The notes beneath the pieces are model-generated. The model worked only from the letters and a program-made list of their open reading frames with translations. It had not been told where the DNA came from and did no database searches. The position numbers and the translations under genes are program-made. Of a stretch of 64,000 nt of DNA, positions 44,594-52,236 are shown one piece after another (the first letter of the stretch is position 1; every line of letters starts with the position of its first letter). This DNA is from G965222535 sp965222535 (GTDB taxonomy: Bacteria; Pseudomonadota; Gammaproteobacteria; HK1), in assembly GCA_965222535.1 (NCBI GenBank), contig OZ244957.1, positions 434,001 through 498,000 of the forward strand, in the 5' to 3' direction.

Positions 44594-46228
44594 TCAATGG
44601 CGAAAATGCCGCCTGCCGGTGAACACCATTGCTAACCCATGCTCGTTAGCGGCGGCGATGACTTCATCATCGCGCCGTGATCCGCCCGGTTGAATGATAG
44701 CGCTGATGCCGCCGCGGGCAGCCGCATCGATACTGTCGCGGAAGGGGAAAAACGCATCCGACGCCATTACTGCACGGTCAAGCGAAAGCCTCTCGTCGGC
44801 GGCTTTCAGGCCCGCGATGTGCACCGCGTAAACGCGGCTGGTTTGGCCGCCGCCGATACCTAGGGTGCGCTGATTGTGGGTGTACACGATGGCATTTGAC
44901 TTGACGAATGCGACCACCGTAAAAGCAAACAGCAGATCTTGCCATTGCTGTTCATCGGGTGCTTTGTCGGTTACTGAGCTGAGTTGCTGTCGCTGTAACC
45001 CAAGCACGTCGCGGTGCTGCACCAACATGCCCCCACTGACCTGTTTAAACTCAAGCCCTGAGGGGGCGACTTCTGGCTCAGCGTCAACCAACACGCGGAT
45101 CGCTTGTTTACGCCGCAGTAAGGCGGCGGCCTCATCCGCGACCCCGGGGGCGATGATCACTTCAACGAATTGGCGCTCTGTAATGGCTGCCGTGGTCGCT
45201 TGATCGAGAGGGCGATTTAACGCAATGATGCCGCCAAAAGCCGATGTTGGGTCGGTTGCATAGGCACGCTGATAGGCTGTCAGGATATCACCCGCCAGCG
45301 CTACTCCACAGGGGTTGGCATGTTTTACTATGACGCACGCGGGTTCGCTAAAACAGCGCACGCAGGCGGCGGCAACGTCAGCATCGACGATATTGTTATA
45401 CGACAGCATTTTGCCTTGGAACTGGTGGACACCATTAATACCGCTAGCCTGGTGGGTTACGCCGGCGACGCCAATCGCACCAGCAGCGGCATGGGCATTG
45501 CTGAGATACAATGCCGCCTGTTGATGCGGATTTTCACCGTAGCGCAACACTTTATGCTTGCGGTAAGTGTGCTGTATCAGCGGCGCCAATGATGGTTCTT
45601 GGGACTCTTGGGACTCTTGGGACTCTTGGGACTCTTGGGATGCACCCGTAGCACCAAACCAAGCCGCGATAGCGGCGTCATAAGCCGCTGTGTAGGTAAA
45701 TGTCTTGTGCGCCAGTTGTAAGCGCAAGCGATCATCGACGATCCCAGCGTTGGCCTGCATTGATGCCAACACCGCTGCATAATCGCCGCTGTCAACCACC
45801 GCGGCGACCTGTTGATAGTTCTTTGCTGCGGCGCGCAGCAGTGCCACGCCGCCGATATCGATGTTTTCCAACGCCGTTGTTCGATCACAACCTGGCGTAG
45901 CAACGGCACGTGCAAATGGATAGAGATTCACGACCAGCAGCTCGATCGGCGAAATCTGGTGTTGTTCCATCTCAGCAGCATCACGCTGGCGATCACCCAA
46001 TAGCCCGCCGTGGATGCGGGGGTGCAACGTTTTGACCCTGCCGCCCATGATCTCTGGAAAGCCGGTGTGCTCCGACACCTCAGCCACCGTGACCCCCTGC
46101 TCCGACAAGTGCTTAGCAGTGCCACCGGTAGAGATGATATGTACCCCCATTGCGGCAATCGCCGCGGCGAAGTCGGCAACACCGCTCTTATCGGCAACAC
46201 TGATCAGCGCACAGTGGATGCTAGGCAT
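44594..46228 (-). CDS. purH: Bifunctional AICAR formyltransferase/IMP cyclohydrolase
   Basis: 544 residues, slightly longer than usual. Performs the last two steps of IMP synthesis. The MGS-like cyclohydrolase domain (1-190) has ALISVADKSGVADFA, HIISTGGTAKHL, GGRVKTLHPRIHGG. The formyltransferase domain begins at KVLRYGENPHQQAALY, with CVIVKHANPCGVA, DPTSAFGGIIALN and SDAFFPFRDSIDAAA. The linker between them is enlarged by a 9-bp minisatellite encoding repeated Ser-Gln-Glu (about residues 200-216). Transcribed alone. Confidence 0.96.
   Translation of the reverse strand: MPSIHCALISVADKSGVADFAAAIAAMGVHIISTGGTAKHLSEQGVTVAEVSEHTGFPEIMGGRVKTLHPRIHGGLLGDRQRDAAEMEQHQISPIELLVVNLYPFARAVATPGCDRTTALENIDIGGVALLRAAAKNYQQVAAVVDSGDYAAVLASMQANAGIVDDRLRLQLAHKTFTYTAAYDAAIAAWFGATGASQESQESQESQESQEPSLAPLIQHTYRKHKVLRYGENPHQQAALYLSNAHAAAGAIGVAGVTHQASGINGVHQFQGKMLSYNNIVDADVAAACVRCFSEPACVIVKHANPCGVALAGDILTAYQRAYATDPTSAFGGIIALNRPLDQATTAAITERQFVEVIIAPGVADEAAALLRRKQAIRVLVDAEPEVAPSGLEFKQVSGGMLVQHRDVLGLQRQQLSSVTDKAPDEQQWQDLLFAFTVVAFVKSNAIVYTHNQRTLGIGGGQTSRVYAVHIAGLKAADERLSLDRAVMASDAFFPFRDSIDAAARGGISAIIQPGGSRRDDEVIAAANEHGLAMVFTGRRHFRH
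45595..45640. repeat. 9-bp minisatellite inside purH
   Basis: Four perfect ACTCTTGGG units preceded by a variant unit (GTTCTTGGG). On the coding strand they encode Ser-Gln-Glu repeats in the interdomain linker. Because the unit is a multiple of three, copy-number change lengthens or shortens the linker without a frameshift. Confidence 0.93.
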
Positions 46229-46348
46229 GATGGCTTACTCGATTTTGTTTTGGAGGAGAAGCCCCCTCCATCAGTTATTTCATGGTGCCGCTAACCGCTC
46301 TCTTTGCCGGTCAGCGTAACAAGTGCAGGGGGGAGTATAATTCACGCC

Positions 46349-46816
46349 ATGCACTGGCTAAGCAACTATACCAAGGCGATCGCCAACATTGCCGCCGCTG
46401 GCGACGCCACCGAGCTTTCCTACCGTACGCCCATTCAGAATATGTTGCAAGCAGCGCAGGCGGAGTTCGGTATCGTGATTGAGATCCTGCAAGAGCCGCG
46501 CCGCGTCAAAAACAGCGGCGCGCCCGATTTTCGTATCAGTGCCCAAGGCGGCGGCGTCATCGGCTATGTGGAATGCAAGCCCCCCGGTGCCACGCTGCAA
46601 AAACCGGCCACCACCGCACAACTGGACAAATACCGCGCCTTGTCCAACAACATCCTGCTCACCGATTGCTGGCGCTGGCGGCTGTTGCGCGGCGGCAAAA
46701 CGATCGCAGAGTTGGGATTGACGGAATCCCCTGATAAGAGCACCAAAGCCGACTTTACCGGAGCTATAGTCAAATCTGGTGTATGGGAAGATTGGATCAA
46801 GCGGCGGTCTGATTAA
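46349..46816 (+). pseudogene. N-terminal nuclease fragment of a type IIG/ISP-like restriction-modification enzyme
   Basis: 155 residues from ATG 46349. The opening block (NYTKAIANIAAAGDATELSYRTPIQNML), EPRRVKNSGAPDFRI, GYVECKPPG and LDKYRALSNNILLTD match the N-terminal endonuclease region of large single-chain restriction-methyltransferases; PDF and ECK form the PD-(D/E)XK active site. Such proteins run 900-1600 residues with a methylase and specificity domain after this part; here the frame ends where the IS256 remnant begins, and nothing of the methylase is visible. A stand-alone small nuclease is less likely. Confidence 0.72.
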
Positions 46817-48050
46817 ATTTTGTCACTTCAATACCATCTTTGAATGTCACTCCAGTGATGACCGCAGGCAATGCCTCAAAGCCTCTCAAACGGTTCCATT
46901 TTTTCTCGGCACACTGGCCTAATTTGAATATCATGTGAAGCATTCCCTCACGCGAGAGGCAGCCTTTTGAGCGCCGCGTCCGATGTCGAAGTGTGCCGAA
47001 ACTCGATTCAATAGGGTTGGTGGTGCGGATGCTTTGCCAGTGTGGTGCGGGGAAATCCCAAAAAATCATCGGTTAGCAACGCGTGGCGGTCATTTCTCAA
47101 GCAGGCGGTTGCCTTTGGAACCTTTGCTTCGTAGGTTTTGAGAAACAGGTCAAACCCCTTCTCTGCTTCCTTTTTGGTGGCTGCCTGCCAGATTTCGTGT
47201 AGCGCTTGTTTGGCTTTTGGCTGACCTGATTTGGGGAAGCGGTTCAACACGTTGACCGTCTTGTGTACCCAGCAGCGCTGCTGGCGTGTCGTTGGGAATA
47301 CCTCCTCAAGGGCTGCCCAGAACCCCATAGCACCATCACCAATCCCTAATTCCGGGGCATCCAATCCGCGGCTTTCCGCTTCAATAACACCTCCCGCCAG
47401 CTTTGCGTTGATTCTCTTACCCCATCCAAAATGGCCAGAAAGTGCTTCTGACCGCGCTCATTCACACCGATAACTACCAGTGCACACAGTTTCGCATTCT
47501 CGGCTCGAAGGCCACTGTAAATGCCATCAGCCCAAATATAAACCCAGCGCGCATCATCCAATCTCTGTTGCATCCAGCACCGGTACTCATCAGCCCAACG
47601 CTGCTTCAAGCGCGACACCGTGGTGGCTGACAAGCCCGCTGCATCCGGGCCCACCAGTACTTTCAGTGCTTCACTCATGTCACCCGTTGAGATGCCTTTT
47701 AGATACAGCCACGGCAGCGCCGCTTCCAGAGAGCGGGTTTTGCGAACCTACGGTGGTACCAGCAGTGAGTGGAAAACCACTGGCTCTCCAGTCCGTGAGC
47801 GTACCTTCGGCACTCTCACAGAAACCGCGCCAACCCCGGTTTGAAGGGTGCGCTCCGGGAGGTAACCGTTACGCACCACCGCGGCATTGCCACCCTGTGT
47901 ACGGCAATGCTCAAACTGCCGCAGCAACTCGTGCAGCTCGGCGTCCACGGCTTGGTGAACCAACTGCTTCGCTCCCTGCAGCAGCAGTTCACTCAATGGG
48001 TCAAAGGGTTCCTCTACACCTCTTGGGGCAATTGCGTTATGCTTACTCAT
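46797..48050 (-). pseudogene. IS256 family (mutator-type) transposase, broken
   Basis: Pieces in order on the minus strand: LSELLLQGAKQLVHQAVDAEL and RNGYLPERTLQTGVGAVSVRVP (48050-47751); a TAG stop at 47748 in the same frame as the following RKTRSLEAALPWLYLKGIST and GLSATTVSRLKQRW; a frameshift near 47350 before IGDGAMGFWAALEEVFP and QRCWVHKTVNVLN; and another at a T6 run near 47068 before FWDFPAPHWQSIRTTNPIES and TRRSKGC. Catalytic Asp and Glu regions are recognisable, but the gene is dead. Its 3' end overlaps the end of the truncated nuclease frame. Confidence 0.9.
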
Positions 48051-48651
48051 AGTGGCCGACTCTCCTTAAGATTGATGGGTTTGTTTACAACTTCCCATCA
48101 ATCAGAGTCGCCGCTCTTTTTCAACCCCTCAACCACCACTTTCGATTATAGCTCGTTTACCACACCTAAACTCCCTACTCCCTTCCCCCAAACCCCTAAC
48201 CCCAGGATCTCCTGCGCCCTCGCCTCAACGCCGTGCAGGGCCGAGGACGGGTGAAGGCTCTGGAAAGGGCTTCGGGCAAGGCTCTGGAATCTTTAATATT
48301 TTTAATCCTGAGATGCTAGGCGTTGCCTAGCACATCTCAGGAGTCTAAGGAGGGTAACGACGTTTGTATTGGGGGAAGGGTTAGGGCGTGTTTAGCACAC
48401 CTAAACTCCCTACTCCCTTCCCCCAAGCCCCTAACCCCAGTACCGCCTGCGCCCTCGCCTTAGAGCCGTGCAGGGCCGAGGACGGGTGAAGGCTCTGGAA
48501 AGGGCTGCGGGCAAGGCTCTGGGAATGGCCGCCCTGAAAAATCACTCCCCCCTTGAGGGGGAGTCGGCAAATCAAGGGCAAAGCCCGCAGATTAGCCGGT
48601 GGGGGGCTGCGGGCGCGCCTCATTAAAATAAAACGATCCCCGGATTAAAAA
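48051..48651. repeat. Spacer with an IS-end dyad and two inverted family B copies
   Basis: No gene. GATTGATGGG/CCCATCAATC (48070-48103, 14-nt loop) lies just upstream of the transposase start and may belong to the IS end or a terminator. Two family B copies in reverse orientation follow (about 48155-48305 and 48396-48530), each with CTCCCTACTCCCTTCCCCCA. Between them is a hairpin GAGATGCTAGGC-GTT-GCCTAGC with a trailing CATCTC (about 48310-48340). Confidence 0.75.
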
Positions 48652-50175
48652 TCACTGCTGCTTGGTGTAGTGTTGGCGTAGGAGGTGTTTTTGCACTTTG
48701 CCTAAGCTGTTGCGCGGCAATTCAGCGCTGATGAAAATGTGTTTCGGCACTTTGTAGTAGCTGAGCTGCGATCGCATAAGGGCGATCAGCGCCGTTGCGT
48801 TTGGCGGCGCGGCAGCGCGGCTTGGTACCACGATAGCAATGACTTGCTCGCCGAGATCGGGATCGGGGATGCCGATGACGGCGGATTCTGCGACGCCAGG
48901 CAGCGCGTCGATGGCGTTTTCGACCTCTTTGGGATAGACATTAAAACCGCCGCTGATGACGAGGTCGTTGCTGCGTCCGACAATGTACAGGTATCCATCT
49001 TGATCGAGGCTGCCCAGATCGCCGGATTTGAAATAGCCGTCTGCGGTGATACTGGCGGCGCTCTTTTGCGCGCTGTTCCAGTATCCCTTGCAGACATTCG
49101 GACCGCTGAATTGAACCTCGCCGATGGCCCCGGCGGGCAGTGCTTGCTGTTGTTCATTGGCGATGCGCAAGGCAAGCCCCGGCAGAGGCAAGCCAACGCT
49201 GCCGGGACGCCGCTCGCCGACCAGTGGGTTGGAGGTGCTGATGCCGCACTCGCTCATCCCATAGCGCTCGACGATCGTGTGTCCACTGCGTGACTTGAAG
49301 GCAGCCAACGTTGATTCCCGCAGCGGTGCCGAACCGCAGGTGAATAAGCGTATGTTGGCGCAGTGTGCGGCGGCGAAAGCGGGGTCGTTGAGCAGCCGCA
49401 CATAGAAGGTCGGAATGCCCATGAACAGCGTCGCGTGCGGCAGCAAGCGCCGCGCCAGCGCACTATCGAAGCGATCACAAAACAGCATGCGACTGGCGTT
49501 CAGCAGGGCTGGGTGACAGGCAACGAACAAGCCGTGGGTGTGGAACAGCGGCAACATATGCAGCAACACATCCCCCTCGCGGAAGCCCCAGATGCGATGC
49601 AACGCAACGGCGTTGGCGGCAAGGTTGGCGTGCGTCAGCAGCGCCGCCTTGGGTCTACCCGTGGTACCCGAGGTGTACATCAATACGGCCGGTTCATCCC
49701 CCGCGCACGCCACCAACGGGAAGTCACCACAGCAGTCGCGGCTTTCGCTTGCAAGCGAGCCGCCAGCGTTGCCATCAAGGGTCAGACAAGGGCGCTGGCC
49801 TTTATCGCCAAGGGACACAATTTGAGACGCAATGGATGGTGCCGCGACGATAAGCCGTGGCTCCACATCGGCGATCACATACGCCGTCTCGGTGAGCGTA
49901 CAACGCGGATTGAGCGGCACATAGACGGCACCGCTGCGCAGGCACGCGAGATACAGCAACAGTGCCTCAGGCGATTTATCCACCTGAACCAACACGCGAT
50001 CGCCTTTGCTCACCCCGTGCGCGACCAGACAATTGGCATAGCGCGCAGCCCCAGCATCCATGTCGGCGAAACGCAGCGGCGGACGGTCGGCGTCCGGCTG
50101 CTCGATGCCGATAGTGTCCGGCTGGGTGAGAAAGCGCGTACTCAACAGCGCGTAGAGGTTGGCGTTCGGCATCAC
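48652..50175 (-). CDS. matB: Malonyl-CoA synthetase-like AMP-dependent ligase
   Basis: 507 residues. ANL superfamily: P-loop MYTSGTTGRPKAALLTH (about 165-181), IVERYGMSE, GYFKSGDLGSLDQDGYLYIVGRSND and the catalytic Lys in NSLGKVQKHLLRQ. The MatB subgroup is suggested by VQVDKSPEALLLYLACLRSGAVYVPLN, MLPLFHTHGLFVACHPALL, FMGIPTFYVRLL and GGFNVYPKEVENAID. MatB activates malonate or methylmalonate with CoA. No malonate transporter or decarboxylase lies nearby, so its supply and use of malonyl-CoA are unclear. Confidence 0.84.
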   Translation of the reverse strand: MMPNANLYALLSTRFLTQPDTIGIEQPDADRPPLRFADMDAGAARYANCLVAHGVSKGDRVLVQVDKSPEALLLYLACLRSGAVYVPLNPRCTLTETAYVIADVEPRLIVAAPSIASQIVSLGDKGQRPCLTLDGNAGGSLASESRDCCGDFPLVACAGDEPAVLMYTSGTTGRPKAALLTHANLAANAVALHRIWGFREGDVLLHMLPLFHTHGLFVACHPALLNASRMLFCDRFDSALARRLLPHATLFMGIPTFYVRLLNDPAFAAAHCANIRLFTCGSAPLRESTLAAFKSRSGHTIVERYGMSECGISTSNPLVGERRPGSVGLPLPGLALRIANEQQQALPAGAIGEVQFSGPNVCKGYWNSAQKSAASITADGYFKSGDLGSLDQDGYLYIVGRSNDLVISGGFNVYPKEVENAIDALPGVAESAVIGIPDPDLGEQVIAIVVPSRAAAPPNATALIALMRSQLSYYKVPKHIFISAELPRNSLGKVQKHLLRQHYTKQQ

Positions 50176-50226
50176 CCACTCACTGCACGAACTGTGCCAC
50201 CCACAACGTTTTAGAGAAGCAAACCG

Positions 50227-52113
50227 TCAGTTGCACTGCTGATAGTTGGATTCTACGCAGTCGTGCGCACGCTTCTGCGCCTGCTCTATCTGGGATGGCG
50301 TCATGCGCGCCGCCAAGCGATTTCTTTCTTCAAGCGCCACCCCAATGCCGTTCATGGAAGCAATGTTGCTCCACATATGCGCTAACACATAGTCCTGCAG
50401 AACACCGTGCCCGTTCTCGTACATCACCGCCAGCAGAGTCTGCGCTTTTGCATCCCCCTGCCGTGCCGCTACACCGAACCACTTGACCGCTTTGCGGTCG
50501 TCTTGGAGAACCCCCTTCCCTCTGCGATACATTCCCCCCAGATTAAACTGCGCCTCCGCTAACCCCTGCAAAGCGGCCTGCCGGTACCACTTGACTGCCT
50601 CGTGGTCATCCTGCGCAACCCCTCTCCCGTTCTCATACATTACGCCTAGGTAGTTCTGCGCCGCGTCAAATCCCTGTTCGGCGGCCTGCCGGTACCATGT
50701 AACGGCATTGACGTCGTTCTGCTCAACGCCTTTGCCATTTTTATACAGCGTAGCCAGCAGGGTCTGCCCCGCCGCATCGCCCTGATCAGCGGCCTGCCGG
50801 TACCATTTAACCGCCTCACGGTAATCTTGTGAAACCCCCTCCCCTATTACATACATCCCAGCCAGCCGGATCTGCGCGTTCCTATCGCCCTGTTCAGCGG
50901 CCCGCCGGTACCATTTGAGCGCCGCCTCGGTGTCCTGAAGGACGCCTTCCCCTCTGCGATACATCTCAGCTAAGCTGGTCTGCGCATCCGCCACCCCTTG
51001 TTCGGCGGCGCGCCAGTACCATTTAGCCGCCTCACTGGCATCTTTGGAAATACCTTTGCCATGCTCATACATCCCCGCCAACAGCGTCTGCGCCGTCGCA
51101 TCGCCCTGCTCAGCGGCCTGCCCAAACCACTGGCTCGCTGCGCTGTAATCTTTAGGAACGCCTTCCCCGCTCACATACATCACGCCCAGATGAACCTGTG
51201 CTTTGGCATCGCCCTGCACGGCGGCACGCCGGTACCATTTAGCCGCTTCGCTGGCGTCCCGTGGAACACCTATCCCGCTGCGATACAGCCTAGCTAGACT
51301 GATCTGCGATCTCATTAATCCCTGTTCAGCGGCGCGCCAGTACCATTCGACCGCTTTGCTGGCGTCTCGTGGAACGCCCACGCCATTCTCATACATCAGC
51401 GCCAACAGAGCCTGCGCCGCCGCATCACCCTGCTCAGCGGCCTGCCTGAACCACTTGGCCGCTGCGTTGTGATCTTCAGGAACGCCTTCCCCACTCACAT
51501 ACATTCCACCCAAGCTGATCTGCGCCACCGTATTGCCCTGCTCGGCGGCGCGCCGATACCATTCGACCGCTTTGCTCTCATCCTTTGGAACCCCTTTCCC
51601 TTGGTGATACATCCAACCCAGATTGAACTGTGCATCTGCTAATCCCTGTTCGGCAGCTAGGTGATACCACTTGACCGCCTCGCGCTCGTTTTGCACCACA
51701 CCTTTCCCTTTGCGATACATCTCAGCGACATTAAACTGTGCTTCTGCTGATCCCTGCTCAGCGGCAAGGTGGTACCACTTGGCCGCCTCGCTCTCGTTTT
51801 GCGCCGCGCCCTTACCTTGGCGATACATCCCGGCCACCGTGGTTTGCGCTTCCGCTAATCCCTGCTTGGCAGCCCGTAGGTACCACTTGACCGCCTCTTG
51901 GTCGCTCTGGGCAACGCCCTCCCCCGCCTGATAACGCCGGCCAAGTTCCAACCGAGCTTGCATATCCCCTCGCCGGGCGGCTTTTTTCAACGCCTTCAAT
52001 GCCTCAGCACGCTCTTCTTCAGGCGTTTTCTGGATATCTGGCATGATATGCGGTTGGCACGCCAACAACGCATACAAGAAGGGAAGGACCAGGTATTTTT
52101 TCATATACGACAA
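50227..52113 (-). CDS. Sel1-repeat lipoprotein with 15 repeats
   Basis: 628 residues. Lipoprotein signal MKKYLVLPFLYALLAC (Cys at about residue 19); ATG 52104 is the alternative start. From about residue 49 there are 15 consecutive 36-residue Sel1-like repeats of the form G-x-A-x-AQ-x-x-LG-x-MY-x-x-G-x-GV-x-x-D-x-x-x-A-x-x-WY-x-x-AAEQ, then a capping segment ending NYQQCN. Sel1 proteins are alpha-solenoid scaffolds for protein-protein interaction, often in host-associated bacteria. The regularity suggests growth by unit duplication. It is next to the matB-like gene on the same strand with about 50 bp between. Confidence 0.92.
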   Translation of the reverse strand: MSYMKKYLVLPFLYALLACQPHIMPDIQKTPEEERAEALKALKKAARRGDMQARLELGRRYQAGEGVAQSDQEAVKWYLRAAKQGLAEAQTTVAGMYRQGKGAAQNESEAAKWYHLAAEQGSAEAQFNVAEMYRKGKGVVQNEREAVKWYHLAAEQGLADAQFNLGWMYHQGKGVPKDESKAVEWYRRAAEQGNTVAQISLGGMYVSGEGVPEDHNAAAKWFRQAAEQGDAAAQALLALMYENGVGVPRDASKAVEWYWRAAEQGLMRSQISLARLYRSGIGVPRDASEAAKWYRRAAVQGDAKAQVHLGVMYVSGEGVPKDYSAASQWFGQAAEQGDATAQTLLAGMYEHGKGISKDASEAAKWYWRAAEQGVADAQTSLAEMYRRGEGVLQDTEAALKWYRRAAEQGDRNAQIRLAGMYVIGEGVSQDYREAVKWYRQAADQGDAAGQTLLATLYKNGKGVEQNDVNAVTWYRQAAEQGFDAAQNYLGVMYENGRGVAQDDHEAVKWYRQAALQGLAEAQFNLGGMYRRGKGVLQDDRKAVKWFGVAARQGDAKAQTLLAVMYENGHGVLQDYVLAHMWSNIASMNGIGVALEERNRLAARMTPSQIEQAQKRAHDCVESNYQQCN

Positions 52114-52236
52114 ATCTCCTCTGAGTGCACACCGCCAGCACCTGCAGTGAAGGATAGTCCAAGCCGCATTACGAGCAGGTCAGATAGCAAAGGTTGCTTT
52201 CGCGCAAGAGCTGTTTGAGCTTGAGTAACGCGACCA

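Noticed and set aside
48070..48103. Intrinsic terminator
   Set aside because: The dyad GATTGATGGG/CCCATCAATC has a 14-nt loop, weak GC content and no T-run at the correct place. It is more likely part of the IS end.
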